NCBI RefSeq assembly: GCF_033807575.1
Contig: NC_084725.1
Coordinates: 4,871,001-4,935,000, forward strand
Direction: 5' to 3'
DNA from: Cydia pomonella
Lineage: Eukaryota; Arthropoda; Insecta; Lepidoptera; Tortricidae
DNA: 64,000 bases
The position numbers and the translations under genes are program-made. Shown here piece by piece: positions 11,755 through 22,647 of the stretch. How positions within the stretch are numbered: the stretch's first letter is position 1; each line of letters opens with the position of its first letter. The notes beneath the pieces are model-generated. The model had not been told where the DNA came from. It did not search any database and saw only the letters and a program-made list of their open reading frames with translations.

Positions 11755-11996
11755 CTTTATAAACCTAGTTTTTACCCGACTGCCAAAGGGAGGAGGGTAA
11801 TGTTTTTCGAGTGTATGTATGTATGTCTGTTTCTTTGTGGCCTCCTGTAGCCTAAACGGCTTGATGGATTTTGATGTATGAGGTATCGTTAGATTCATCT
11901 TGATCACGGGAGTGTCATAGGATAGGAGATTTTTTTGGAGGGTAACTAAAAAGTTATAAAAAAAAAAAATTATAAAAAAACAAAAAACCCGACTTC
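11755..11996. repeat. Probable dispersed repeat
   Basis: A block from 'acccgactgccaaagg' to 'aaaaaacccgactt', with a short tgta microsatellite and two A-rich runs. The repeated 'cccgact' at both edges suggests a mobile sequence, but no second copy is in the window and the 67-codon frame across it has no motif. Confidence 0.4.
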
Positions 11997-12715
11997 ACAC
12001 TAAAAAAGAGGAAAACAAGCCCCACAAGAATATTGTTGTTGATGGTAAGTATCGCAGGCGGGGACCAACAACCAAAATGACTATAAGTAACCCTCTGTTG
12101 GCGGGCAAAAGGTATGGTGCACCACGACAGAAAAAATGGCCGTCGCGCGAGTTTTTTTTAACTTTAATCTTAATTACTTTAAAAATATATACTCTTGTTT
12201 AAAATTTTGCTCGGCAGATGCCTCGGCAATATTACTAGCTATTTTGTACTTGAATTATACTACTATACAGGGTTATGATATACAACTCAAAAATAAATGA
12301 AAACTAGACATATTTTCGTATTTTTTTCTATCAAGCCAACTTTGACCTTTTAAGGTTTTGGTTTGCAAATATAGTTATTTTTCTCAGGGCATTTTTCTCT
12401 TAATTATAAAATTCAATATATAAGAACTACAATTTCCGTTAGCCCCCTGTTAATAAACGATTCAACTTACGAGTATAACACGGTGTTTGCGGTAACCTAT
12501 CTTATCTGACTGGATCATACATTTTTGCAGTCAAGGCTGACTCACTCGGCGCGACGGCTGACTCAGCTAGTTATGCAACGCGTTTGTTTTGTTAGGTTCA
12601 ACCAACTCGTGTGTGGGATTGTATTTTTATAGTACTCGCAAAGAGCTTCAGAAAATGAGAAGATACAAGTTGGAATATTATTTTAACCCACGCGCAGATC
12701 TAGATTAGTATCGCG
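11997..12715. other. Intergenic, nothing recognised
   Basis: No supported gene, RNA or repeat. Confidence 0.4.
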
Positions 12716-12905
12716 AAGCGTCTGGTTGACGTTACTGGTGACCGAAGAGCTGGCGGCTTCCTCGCACAACGTATCAGTATTGATTTACAACGAGGAAATG
12801 CCGCTAGCATCCTTGGTACAATGCCTCAAGGGCCTATTTTAGATTTAAGCTTATGTTTATTGAAAAAAGATTAAGTAGATAACTTAATATATTTACCGAT
12901 GTACT
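12716..12905 (+). mobile_element. LINE 3' end fragment, family L1
   Basis: Best-preserved copy of the family: the frame reads LVDVTGDRRAGGFLAQRIS, then IDLQRGNAASILGTMPQ, GPILDLS and a stop after a short tail. Only the last 55-60 codons and the 3' UTR are present. Confidence 0.75.
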
Positions 12906-13040
12906 TCGTGTAAACTTTAGTAAAACTACTACTACTACTACGTGTCTCTGTGAGCTTTGCATTTCGCGGACTCCATGGATTTGCCATTTTACGAGAATCG
13001 GTTGAGTAATGCAACCTGTAAGTAGAGGAGACCAGGATGC

Positions 13041-13215
13041 CTAGCCAAGGTTGTCACCTTTATCGCTTGCGCTACGACAACGATAAGCTCTGTCTCTTTA
13101 TCACTTCATCATCTTCCATAATAGTGCGACAGTGACAGTTGCGTTTTGTCCTCTTCGAAGCGTAAAACGATTGGCATATTGGCTACGCTGCTAACAGTGT
13201 AGCAAGCGTTTTTGC
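13041..13215. mobile_element. MITE family M3, copy 1
   Basis: Marked by ctagccaaggttgtcacc, 'tagtgcgacagtgacagttg' and 'cgttt...cgaagcg' blocks. Related copies lie at 25755-25895 (reverse) and 43044-43145. The outer parts pair loosely in inverted orientation. Confidence 0.55.
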
Positions 13216-13319
13216 CCACGCTGAAACGGAAACGCTTTGTTCGCGCTTTGGGTTTGAAATTTAAACATTAGCTTTGCTTCATTAGCCCTCTGTGTGAAAT
13301 ATCTCAAACTAGACGAGTT

Positions 13320-13690
13320 TAAATATATAAAAAAAGTAAGTAAGTCGTCCTACCGGATCCTTTGTGTCCTATTTTCGATCCTGTTTGAGCCTTCTGCTCC
13401 TGGATATCTCAAAAGTAAATTCATCTTCGATACTCCTCGTCTAGGATGTGAGCTGCATACCTCCCGCATTCTCAAACTTACCGTACCTTTACACCGTACT
13501 GGGTTTTATGACTAACTCTTTCGCCGTCCAGGCTAGTCGTATTTGGAATTCACTCCCTCTATATATTAGACAAGCTCCATGTAAGTTTTCTTTCAAGAGT
13601 TTCAAGCAGATGTTACGTAAGCATTTGCTAAAAACAAGAGTTCAAATAATATCCATCATTATTATATTTATAATATATATTTTATAAATA
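13320..13690 (+). pseudogene. LINE reverse-transcriptase C-terminal remnant (jockey/CR1-like)
   Basis: Two overlapping frames (13294-13515 and 13448-13687) are pieces of one protein broken by a frameshift near 13500. The second contains NSFAVQASRIWNSLPLYIR and ends FKSFKQMLRKHLL. A 'R....F....WNSLP..IR......FK..L..HL' tail is characteristic of jockey/CR1-type non-LTR retrotransposon ORF2 C-termini. It is truncated and not a host gene. Confidence 0.75.
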
Positions 13691-13770
13691 TATGGTAGTT
13701 TATACATATATTTTTTATGTAGTTTATAATTATCATATGCTTTTTTTTAATTCATTCAATATTCAATATA

Positions 13771-13935
13771 CAATACAATACAAATAAACTTTATTGCACA
13801 CCTCAATACAGAAACAGTACAAATATTACAACACATAAAGAAGAGGTAAACAACAGGCGGTCTTATCGCTAAAAAGCGATCTCTTCCAGACAACCTTTAG
13901 GTGGCAGTATTTATCTCTCTGCACTAATGTAGGTG
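13771..13935 (-). mobile_element. LINE 3' UTR tail, family L3
   Basis: Minus-strand tail ending in a CAATAAAGTTTATTTG-type polyadenylation region, with the block complementary to aacaggcggtcttatcgct. A close relative is embedded in both LTR elements (38030-38220 plus, 56205-56395 minus). Confidence 0.6.
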
Positions 13936-14025
13936 TCTCTGTTTGGCCCTATAGGTGACTGGTAGAGAATGCCATTTTGAATTAAGTCCCCCATTTGTAT
14001 TTTGTGCAATAAAGTTAAAATAAAA
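13936..14025 (+). mobile_element. Retroposon 3' tail with AATAAA
   Basis: The block ggtgactggtagagaatgcc...tgtgcaataaagtt is repeated, diverged, at 46460-46545. Both end in an AATAAAGT signal and an A-rich stretch, as expected of a LINE or SINE 3' end. Confidence 0.55.
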
Positions 14026-14484
14026 AACAAAATTTCAGATCTTATTTTCAAAACTTATTTGCACAAGCTGGAAGCATTCTCTCAAATCATCCAAATCCCC
14101 GTATGACATGACTAACACCCAACATAACATGAAGTATAGCAATTCAAGACATTCAAGTCCTCGTCCGAGAATGAACCAGTGTCCTTGAGCCTCCCTTGTG
14201 CGCCGGCGTCGTCTTAACGTCCTTTTTGTTTGACTCATGGTCTTTTTGCTTGATTCACGGCCTTTTAGGCCTTTATCTGTCTGCGCTAATCTTGGAAACG
14301 GATACATTGGGTGCTGAAGGGAGTTTTAAAAATAAACAGTAGAGACAGGGGGAAAAGTTAGGCCTTGGTCGCCGGTTGATGCTATACGCTGTGTGTAGCG
14401 TCATGTTCTAAATGTATGAATATTGCTGTTTTCGAACGTGAAGTCGTACTTTCAGTGCTATGAATAGATCCATTGTTACTTTAA
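14026..14484. other. Intergenic, nothing recognised
   Basis: The 90-codon minus-strand frame at 14035-14307 has an Arg-rich stretch but no family motif, and is not called. Confidence 0.4.
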
Positions 14485-14687
14485 GGCCAATTCGAACGAT
14501 ATAATTTGATAATGATCTAACATGGATCTGACATCATTTCAATATTTCCAATATGAGATGGTTCTAATCCAATCTCCTTTAGAGGACTTACTGTATTGCG
14601 CATTATGTCAACATTCAACCAAAAACGGACACTGACAGATCAGTATCATATTGGAATGAGATCTAATAGCTAAATCTCGAATTGGCT
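14485..14687. mobile_element. Fold-back MITE
   Basis: Ends ggccaattcga and tcgaattggc are inverted, and inner blocks (aacatggatctgacatc, ttccaatatgagat against atctcattccaatatg) also pair. About 200 bp, non-coding. A SINE fragment follows within 10 bp. Confidence 0.7.
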
Positions 14688-14692
14688 TGTCA

Positions 14693-14815
14693 GCCTCACA
14701 GTAAGCTCAATAAGGCTTGTGTTGCGGGTCCATAGACAACGATATAAATAATATATAAACACTTAAATACATAGAAAACACCCATGACTCAGGAACAAAT
14801 ATCCGTGTTTCCAGA
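14693..14815 (-). mobile_element. SINE family S1, 3' fragment
   Basis: Minus-strand copy of the tail of the SINE at 15082, from the 'cctcacagtaagctcaataa' block to 'catgactcaggaacaaatat'. The tRNA-like head is missing, consistent with 5' truncation. Confidence 0.7.
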
Positions 14816-14847
14816 GCATATTCATTTAAAATTATGTTTTTAATTAC

Positions 14848-15060
14848 TTACTGCTGTGGCGCAGCGACGCGAAGTGGATCTAGGCCTCCGACGCCAAAGA
14901 CCGCCGTGCTTCTCTGTTCAAAGCCGTTTCTGTCCAGTCGACGGCGTCGACTTTGCTGAGGTATTTTTGCACTTCGTCTCTCCAGCGGTACCTAGGGCGT
15001 CCAGACGGTCTTCCGCACTTTGGAACTCCAAAGTTTTTGAATTGCATGGTCATTATTTAA
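14848..15060 (-). pseudogene. LINE C-terminal remnant, family L2, copy 2
   Basis: The minus strand reads CGRPSGRPRYRWRDEVQKYL, then SKVDAVDWTETALNREARRS and LASEARSTSRRCATAVS. It matches the remnant at 11060-11287 and extends it upstream. This is the typical GRPxxRWxDxV...DRExWR tail of a non-LTR retrotransposon; the catalytic domains are absent. Confidence 0.7.
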
Positions 15061-15081
15061 GCGATTATTAAAGGCAACGTT

Positions 15082-15236
15082 GGACGACCGGTCTGGCCTA
15101 GTGGGTAGTGACCCTGCCTATGAAGCCGATGGTCCCGGGTTCAAATCCTGGTAAGGGCATTTATTCGTGTGATGAGCATGGATATTTGTGCCTGAGTCAT
15201 GGGTGTTTTCTATGTATTTAAGTATTTATGAATATT

Positions 15237-15278
<42 letters not shown>

Positions 15279-15360
15279 TTGTCCAAGTACCCTCAACACA
15301 AGCCTTATTGAGCTTACTGTGGGACTTAGTCAATTTGTGTAATAATGTCCTATAATATTT
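15082..15360 (+). mobile_element. tRNA-derived SINE, family S1, full-length
   Basis: The pol III promoter boxes are clear: A-box tggcctagtgggtag (from 15094) and B-box ggttcaaatcc (15138-15148). The body runs through 'tgatgagcatggatatttgt', a (TA)n expansion at about 15238-15276, and the tail 'tattgagcttactgtgggac'. Other copies: 21522-21778 (plus), 26907-27129 (minus), and fragments at 14693 and 18338 (minus). Confidence 0.85.
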
Positions 15361-16245
15361 TTTTTAATTGGATGTAACATTCACCCATAACCCTTAATTA
15401 ACTTACGAGAAGCCAATGCGTCAGCATACATAGGTATATTATTAATCACAACCACTGTCAATGCTTATTAAATAATGATCATCACTTCAAATTGTGACTA
15501 ACAATCTATAAATAAGATGTAAAAACCTAAATTTTCATGAGTAATGCTATTTACATAGTATTTTGATTAATTAAATTATGTATAGGTATGTAAATAAATG
15601 CGTCATAATTAAAATTGCATTGCCGCGAATGATGTGGAATCAAAATGTGTATCTGATATTGGTTGTGTGCAGACACCGGCGTGGTGGTTACAGGAGAGAT
15701 TTATTGTTTATTGGTCTGGTTGACGTAACTGGTCACCGAAGAGCTGGCGTACTGCGTATCTGGTGTGATGAGTGAAGATGATATGTAAAGGAATTTCATA
15801 CAGCCTTAACACGCCAAGGCCTGTAAAGCAACCTTATTTTGTTTTTAAACGTCAAATTGTGACACAACGTCTGGGCATTCAACCATCAAATAGTAAATTC
15901 CTAATTTGTTATTAGTTGTGTAAATTGACTTTTTATTTTTATTTCATTGCAAGTTTCAGAAAAGCACTATACAAATTTCGGCCAGAAACGAGGTTACCTT
16001 CCGCGTATCCCTATCCGCGTTCATAAGTATCTACATGGCCTGCAACCCTTCGTTTCCCTGTTTCTATAGTAATGTACTATAAAATCTATTTTACTGCGGG
16101 GTAACCAACACCTCCTCAAAATAAGTATTCGAACTTTAACACAAAGTAATGACCATAAATGTTTCCTTTCATATCTTACCTACTTACAAATTTAATATAA
16201 GCCAAATTTAACATTAAACTATGCCTCATCGATATCGCCATATAA
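15361..16245. other. Intergenic, with one LINE stub
   Basis: Apart from the L1 family stub at 15709-15765 (listed separately), no supported gene or repeat. Confidence 0.4.
15709..15765 (+). mobile_element. LINE fragment, family L1
   Basis: The block tggtctggttgacgtaactg followed by gtcaccgaagagctggcg matches the start of the conserved 3' end of the L1 family (LVDVTG..RRAG). It breaks off abruptly, so it is a short relic. Confidence 0.6.
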
Positions 16246-16475
16246 TAGTACATTACGATACAAGTGCGAAAAATAGGAAATTCGAAATGAGTGGCGATAA
16301 ATTAAAACACGACCGAAGGGACTGTTTTAAATCGACACGAGTTGCGAATTATCTATTTGCACATGTATCGTACAACTTTTTACAGTACATATAAATTTAT
16401 AAATGTTTGACACAGTAACGTAATATGCTAATTTGCGCACTAGTGCGGCAAAGTAGTACCATATGTACTGTAAAG
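16246..16475 (+). mobile_element. MITE family M2, copy 2
   Basis: Plus-oriented copy starting tagtacattacgatacaag and ending near catatgtactgta. It carries the shared 'gtggcgataaattaaaacac' and 'gcgcactagtgcgg' blocks. Confidence 0.75.
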
Positions 16476-16836
16476 GCTATTATAACATTTGACACATGGC
16501 GAAAATAGGTCACTCTTCAATGTTATTCATTCCTCATTGAACACAATTACACGCAAATTACCCAATAAACATATTGGATAAGTATGTTCGGCACAATGGA
16601 ACTTGATTTATATACATAGGGGTTACCAGATGTAAGGATTTTTCTTGACAGTTCAAGTATTTTGCAAAAGTGTTAGGTTAGTGTTAGGAGTTAAGGTACA
16701 AGTTAAATTATAATCCGGCGACGTGTCGCGACTGCAGACAATACGTCTTGGCGTTTCCATGTATTTCTATGAAATAACATTCGGCGTCTGCGACATGAAG
16801 TCAGCGGCACACGACACGTCGCCCGACCGCTGATTA

Positions 16837-17134
16837 GTACAGCCAGCATCAAAAGTAGCGGATCGGACAACACGCATATGTCTCTTTATGTAAGATATTT
16901 ATGTAGTGACAGAGGGCCTACCGTAAACCACGTTCGACGTGTTGCCTTCCTGTCACATTTACGTACGAGTTTACAAGTGCGACAGAGAGGCAACATGTTG
17001 AACATGGTTCGCGGTAGGCGCTCAGATACTGTTTAACGGGAACGTAGAGATAAATCTCTATTCGGAAAAGTATTCTCAGATGACAAATACATTTAGGGCG
17101 TTGTTTCGACCGGTATTATTGATGCTGACTGTAC
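16837..17134. mobile_element. Fold-back element, family T1 (middle layer)
   Basis: Starts gtacagccagcatcaaaag and ends gatgctgactgtac: inverted ends shared with 28392-28617, 45421-45549 and (ends only) 45274-45424. Its centre is occupied by another fold-back. Confidence 0.7.
16912..17030. mobile_element. Fold-back element, family M5 (inner layer)
   Basis: Left agagggcctaccg pairs with right cggtaggcgctc, and inner arms 'gttgccttcctgtcac' and 'gcgacagagaggcaac' also pair. A second copy, split by a SINE, lies at 21456-21834. Confidence 0.75.
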
Positions 17135-17407
17135 ATGACACGTCGCCGCAACACGTCGTCTGCAGTCCCGACACGCCGCTGGATTCCAACTGGTACCTTA
17201 TGTAATTTTCTCAAATTTTGTTTTGTTTGTGAAATATAGCGAATAAAATATATAGTAGTCTTATTGTTTTTGTTTGAGAAATCCAGTTGTATATTTTAAT
17301 TTCTTCTTGATAAGTTGTAGGTATTTTTAAATGTCTATGTCGCCTGGGAACTTTCCAGTGTGGATTTAAGGTATTTTATTTAGCTTCTGATTGTTCGAAA
17401 TGTGTAA

Positions 17408-17683
17408 CGGTACGATTCGAACTTTAAGACACGTCAAATATTAGGTCTATATACGATATTAAAATTAAATTAAAATCCATTTATTTCGAGTAACAATAGG
17501 ACTCATAATCACATACAATTAGAATACATTAAAATTACATAAAAACAAATTAAAAATATTAATATTAACATAAATTATTTTTGTTTTTTCAAACAAAAAC
17601 GTCACTTTTGTCACTTACGTATCCGATCCATATCGTATCTAGACCTTATATTTGAAGTATTTTAAAGTTCGAATCGGGTCGTA
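17408..17683. mobile_element. Fold-back MITE with interrupted centre
   Basis: Outer arms acgattcgaactttaa and ttaaagttcgaatcg pair, then 'aggtctatatacgatat' with 'atatcgtatctagacct'. The centre (about 17462-17620) is unrelated AT-rich sequence with 'aaaattaaattaaaatcc', possibly a separate insertion. Confidence 0.65.
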
Positions 17684-18164
17684 TGTATTATCATAAAATT
17701 AAATGTACGACGTAAAAAGAGAAATTTAGCGTTTGGTTACGACTTATTTCTATTTTTCTATCCATTAAATTATAGTATGTTAATTTAGTATATGAACACA
17801 AACCAATTCCACGATATTTCTCGTAGATAATGGTAACCCTATGTTCAATAAGTCTTTAGAATGGGGTCTTCTTAGGCAATGAACGAACGTTTGACCTATT
17901 TCGTTCATTCATTCATTATTCATTCGCGACCGGGTAATGAAACTCAGTTGATTTTAATGCATGTTGTACTGATAATTTACGTCAGCTGAAATGCATATGA
18001 ACTAAACTTAGGAAAAAAACTAATCAATTTAAGTTATTTACATTTTAGGTTAACATTTAAACGATCTGCAAAATTTCATCTAAACCCAAGCTAAAAAATA
18101 CGTGTAATTGGATAGCAACCCAGATCAAATTTATAATCAGAATAAATAAAAAAACGGAGCCCAT
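17684..18164. other. Intergenic, nothing recognised
   Basis: No gene or repeat that I can support. Confidence 0.4.
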
Positions 18165-18337
18165 TGTATATTTAGAGAGCTGGTGAAGCATCTCATTGAT
18201 GGTACGGGTGACCAGAGGGCTGGTTATCTCATTGCCCAGCGAATTAGCATCGCCATGCAGCGCGGTAATGCCACCAGCCTTCTGGTAAATATTATGGATT
18301 CTATCCGTATAAATAAATAATAATAAATAAATATTTG
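18165..18337 (+). mobile_element. LINE C-terminal fragment, family L1, diverged
   Basis: The plus frame reads LIDGTGDQRAGYLIAQRISI, then AMQRGNATSLLVNIMDSIR. It aligns with the GDRRAGGFLAQRIS..IQRGNAASILG tail of the copy at 12716 but lacks GTMPQGPILDLS, so it is an older or distinct subfamily. The 95-codon minus-strand frame over it is a shadow. Confidence 0.65.
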
Positions 18338-18535
18338 GGGACAATCTTACACAGATCGACCTAGTCCCAAACTAAGCAAAGCTTGTACTATGGGTACTTA
18401 GGCTATACATACGTATATCGATAAATAATATTTACATATATACATAGAAAACATCTATGACAGGAGCAAATTTCTGTATTCATCACACAAATAAATGTCC
18501 TTACCGGTATTCGAACCCAGGACCATGCAGTTTCC
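18338..18535 (-). mobile_element. SINE family S1, diverged copy
   Basis: Minus strand: 'catagaaaacatctatgac', 'atcacacaaataaatgtcc' and a B-box complement (ggtattcgaacccaggacc) match the S1 layout with many substitutions. The A-box end is lost. Confidence 0.6.
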
Positions 18536-18783
18536 AAAGTTCAAACGAAATTAAAAACGTGTCGAGTGTCCTCTGGCACTATCGACGTCGTGTCACAAAA
18601 TTCTAACAGATGGCGTTAGCAAGCTACAACGCAATTATGTAGAGTGCTACATCGCGCTTACGGAGTTCCAAATGTCAGTTGCTATATATACAACTTCTCA
18701 GCGACTCCTAGTGGAGTTCAGTCCCCAGGCATAACGCCCACCTGGAGAGAGTACTCTCTAACTTACCACAAATGTAATGGGTT

Positions 18784-19040
18784 CTCTACACGATGGGCCA
18801 TCATACTGGTCCACTAAGATAAGATATGGGCCAGCGTGTAGTGGTGTCGACTGTCGGGTGACTTATGGTGCGGCGGGATGGCGATAGAATGGTCACGATG
18901 TCGGTTTTTCGTCCGCGCATTAAAGGTAGTGGGCCAGCGATGGTGCGTTACGTCAATCTACACGTGGCTCATTCTATAGTGCGTGCTCTCAACCATCGTA
19001 TGGCCATCACGCTGGTCCAGCGCTGGAGCATCGTGTAGAG
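18784..19040. mobile_element. Fold-back MITE
   Basis: Ends ctctacacgatg and catcgtgtagag are exact inverted repeats; inside them 'ggccatcatactggtcca' pairs loosely with 'ggccatcacgctggtcca' as a near-repeat. No coding potential. Confidence 0.7.
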
Positions 19041-19190
19041 GAGAGCCATATCAGTATGACAGATGCTACGCGAAAACACATATGACAATTCCATACATTA
19101 TTTTACTTTCGATTGGCGTTTTCTATCAAGGATTGTCATCTTGGGCAGGGCAAGATGTAATTTGAGTTACGATTATCGTTTTCTATTAAG

Positions 19191-19560
19191 AATCCCCGGC
19201 AAGCTCGGTCGAATTACACCTTCCCATACAAACGGTATTTCGTTCTCATTTTAAAACTACGTGTTGGATTGTAATGAAACTTTGCACATACAATGACATG
19301 AGACTTATCTAGGGCTGAAATTAGTTTATATTGTTCTACCTTATAAAACAAGCGAAATACAGCAAAAACTAATTTTGTATGAAAAACTTGAATTCACTGT
19401 ATATTTTTAACTATGATATCTGAGGTTACATAAACTAGTTACAGGACTAGATAGGTGTACCTTATATTATTGTAAGTACAATGTTTCAGAGCAATCTAGC
19501 TAGTCGTTTGAAAATGAGAGCGTAACTACGTTTGAATGGAGAACTGAGTTTGCTGGGGAC
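19191..19560. mobile_element. Fold-back MITE
   Basis: The left end 'ccccggcaagctcgg' and the 'cgttctcattttaaaactac' block pair with 'gaaaatgagagcgtaactac' and 'gagtttgctgggga' at the right. A short piece of the same end ('gtccccagcaagctcggtt') recurs at 25582-25620. Confidence 0.7.
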
Positions 19561-19596
19561 CCTTAAGCGTTGTCACTAGTCCTCTGGTACTTTTTT

Positions 19597-19690
19597 TATA
19601 ATAAAGGCGGTAAACAAGCAGACGAATCGCCTAATGGTAAGAGATTACCGTCATCCATGGACACCCGCAACACCAGAGGGGCTGTAAGAC
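19597..19690 (+). repeat. Dispersed repeat family R1, diverged
   Basis: Contains 'ggcggtaaacaagcagacga' and 'gcctaatggtaag', a diverged version of the core at 2361-2525. Confidence 0.55.
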
Positions 19691-21455
19691 TTGTAAGTGC
19701 ATACGCTCTTTTCTTGAAGGTTTGAAGGTCGTATCGGGTACGTCGTACTTCGGTTCGCTATGTCAATGTAGTTACCCTATTGCGCCACAGACATTATACA
19801 AAAACTTGCATATTCTCTAATCTCGGTTGCGCCACGATATCAAATTGTAGTTTTGATGCAACTGCGGCCTTCAGGCTGCCATTTGCTTGGCAATTCCTTA
19901 CGACACTGCAGTTTGCCAAATTCTTGGCAAATTAAGTAAATATACACTTCAAGTAGTAAAGAGCATAAATATATAATATTGTCTTCGGTTAACTCGATAG
20001 TTATCCATAAATAAAACTCGGTTCATATCGCGTAAAATTAAATTAAATTTAAAATATATCCCGACGTTTCTAACACTTTATAGCGTTCGTGGTCAACGGG
20101 TGAGCAATTGAGCATACCTTTAATAAAAAGTATTTTTCTTGTAGATAAATATAATAAGATAATCTGTTTAATGCCGGATTTTTTATTTATTTATTTTATT
20201 ATTCAAATTAGTTACACAGCGTTACAGTATTACTATTAAGGCACTGCGAGGTAAAAAACAAATGAATAAGAAAACTACGAGAAAAACAATACAAATAATG
20301 ACAAAATACAAATTAAACACTAGATTTGGGCGACGGGCAACGAGCGACGACGTATTCGTTATTCGTTATTCGTATTCGCGGGCTGGGTTTCCGCAACTCG
20401 ACGTCGCAATTCGCGCCTATTTTGCGTGATGGTGGGTTGACGGCACTACTCCTGCCAACCCAACGAGCGACGACGTAACAGCGTGCCTCCGTTGCGTCGT
20501 CTGGCTCGGCATGGGATTCGGCAGGTTGCCCCGGAACCTTCGAAACACCTCACCCTTCGGCCAGAAGTCTGCACTTTCGATGGAATAAATATACAATGTA
20601 ATATAATATATTAAGTACTCAGCCAAATAAAGTTTTTATTCATAAAATATATTTAAAGGCGTTATTTTATAAATAACTATTTAACTTCTTATTACAACAG
20701 AGAGTAGCATAGGCAATTAAACTGACTCAAGCTTTTTAGAAAAATAAAGATTAGGTACTCTCGACACACAGTCTGTAGCTTGTCGAGTCAAATTACCTTC
20801 CCCATTCGGCGTAGTGTTAAGGTACTTGATCGCTTGGGCTAGAGCCTAATAGGGGCTTGCATTCTGTGCGGTGGTAGCGGTAGCAAACAAAAACAAAGGT
20901 TTGTTTATTTCTATACACGCTAAGCGACTAGCTAGGCGCCAAGCGTGCTCCGCGGCCGGTAGCGAATATTCTAGAATGTTCGCTTTACTAAGCTATAGGT
21001 GACTTGCTAGACTCTAAACACTAAGCAAGCCGCCTGTCTCCATGTGCGGACGTAGCTTTAGGGATAGAAAAATAGAACAACAAAGCAAATATTTTTAAGT
21101 CAGAAAAAAAAAAAAACATTTTTTAACCTAAAATGGAAAATAAACTACCGTAATTTTTCATGAAGTCATAATTATATCCTTTATATGTAATACTGTCAAA
21201 TTGTTGTGATATTCGCTGCTATGAAACGGCACTTATCTCAGATTCTTATTCACCAAGTATCTCTTTCGTTCATAAGCCACGGTCTCCTCCTTCCATAAGG
21301 CGTGCTATGCGTCTAATGCGTTTGCGATTCGTCGCTATGAAGCGGCGCTTGTCCCAGTTTTCTCAAATACTCTCCATAGGCTACAATATCCTTAAAATCT
21401 GACGAACCACGCCTTTTTTGCCACCATCGTAATTTATAAAATGAGATCTAATACA
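19691..21455. other. Intergenic, with a GC-rich patch
   Basis: At 20030-20110 a 'cccgacgtttctaacacttt' block resembles common lepidopteran repeat sequence. At 20330-20560 there is a GC-rich patch with 'gagcgacgacgta' twice (20342, 20464) and a 69-codon minus-strand frame rich in R, S and T that I do not recognise. No gene is called. Confidence 0.4.
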
Positions 21456-21834
21456 GAGGGCCTACCGGCACCGCGAACCAAGTTTAACATGTTGCCTCCC
21501 TGTCACACTTATGTACGAATTGGACGACCGGTCTGGCCTCGTGGGTAGTGACCCTGCCTATGAAGCCGATGGTCCCGGGTTCAAATCCTGGTAAGGGCAT
21601 TTATTCGTGTGATGAGCATGGATATTTGTTCCTGAGTCATGGGTGTTTTCTATGTATTTAAGTATTTATATATTATATATATCGTTGTCTAAGTACCCTC
21701 AACACAAGCCTTATTGAGCTTACTGTGGGACTTAGTCGATTTGTGTAATGATGTCCTATAATATTTATTTATTTATTTAATTTACAAGTGCGACAGACAG
21801 GCAACACGTCGAACGTTGTTCGCGGTCGGCCCTC
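21456..21834. mobile_element. Fold-back family M5 split by a SINE
   Basis: The left half (gagggcctaccggcaccgcg...tgtacgaatt) ends at about 21521 and the right half resumes at 21780 (atttacaagtgcgacag... cggtcggccctc). Joined mentally, the halves match the intact copy at 16912-17030. Between them sits the S1 SINE, and 'aatt' occurs on both sides, consistent with a short target duplication. Confidence 0.75.
21522..21778 (+). mobile_element. tRNA-derived SINE, family S1, inside a MITE
   Basis: Nearly the same sequence as the copy at 15082, with A-box and B-box (ggttcaaatcc) intact and a shorter TA tract. It ends in a 'tatttatttattta' tail. Its position inside the fold-back shows that the fold-back is older. 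Confidence 0.85.
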
Positions 21835-22540
21835 AGATCATCTTAGCTAACTTTGCACCGACTATGAGGTGACAGAATATAGAACGTGTCATCCACGATG
21901 ACGCGTAGATTTGTCAAATCTAACATTTAATAACATGACAATACGAGTGAAGGCACGCGTCTTCGTGAATGATACGATCTATAGAAGTGTTGTTGCTTAT
22001 TCTCTCTTCTTCTTATTTCTCTGTTCCCTTTATTTGAGGCCGGGTCTCCTCTCACTCTTCTGCGCCAAGTTACTCTGTTTTGGGTTGTCTCTTTTGACAC
22101 CTGGGATCATTTGAGGTCTCTTTCTATGTTTGACCACCAGGTCAACAGACGGTGGCAGCGGAATTTTGAATTTTGTAGTCAACGGCCGGCAGTCCACGTG
22201 CTACTTGTGAAGTCCAGCTATCGCTTTACAAATGCTGATAAAATCACCGTACTTACACTGTCTTGTACTAACCGTACAATTTTAGTCGCATTTAAAGCTA
22301 ATACCTTGATACTGTCGAAATAGTCCCACAGGACGGAATCCATAATTTTATCAGAATAAATGAATGAACGAATAACTAAAACTTGAATAGGGAGTAAGTA
22401 ATTAACGCAATGTTCTGCCGCCAGAGAGCAGCACTATCACATCACACAAACCATAGAGTAACTTATACAGACTAGGCCTTAAACAGTTTTTTGAGAAGTT
22501 TTCATTATGACATTGATGCATAAAGACGGTTTATTTACAA
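21835..22540. other. Intergenic, nothing recognised
   Basis: Frames of 67 and 70 codons at 21911-22323 are chance-like; no motif. Confidence 0.4.
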
Positions 22541-22647
22541 CCTACCGCGAATCGCGAAAATCGAAATTTCGGTACTTTACCGCTTGAATATAAAAGAGTG
22601 ATATGAGGCATATAACGAAATTTCGATTTTCGTGTTTCGTGATAGGC
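22541..22647. mobile_element. Short fold-back element
   Basis: cctaccgcgaatcgcgaaaa and a following 'tcgaaatttcg' pair with 'cgaaatttcgattttcgtg' and 'tttcgtgatagg'. About 107 bp, non-coding. Confidence 0.65.

Larger units (their letters stand above)
16692..17200. mobile_element. Outer fold-back element of a three-level nest
   Basis: The left arm (taaggtaca...ccggcgacgtgtcgcgactg, from 16692) pairs with the right arm ending 17200 (cagtcccgacacgccgctgg ... tggtacctta). Two further fold-backs lie inside it (16837-17134 and 16912-17030), so this element is the oldest layer. Confidence 0.7.

Noticed and set aside
15082..15160. tRNA gene
   Set aside because: A and B boxes are present, but the sequence does not fold as a tRNA and is repeated with a long shared tail: SINE.
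18057..18344. 95-codon minus-strand ORF
   Set aside because: Opposite strand of the L1 family LINE tail, which reads in the plus direction.
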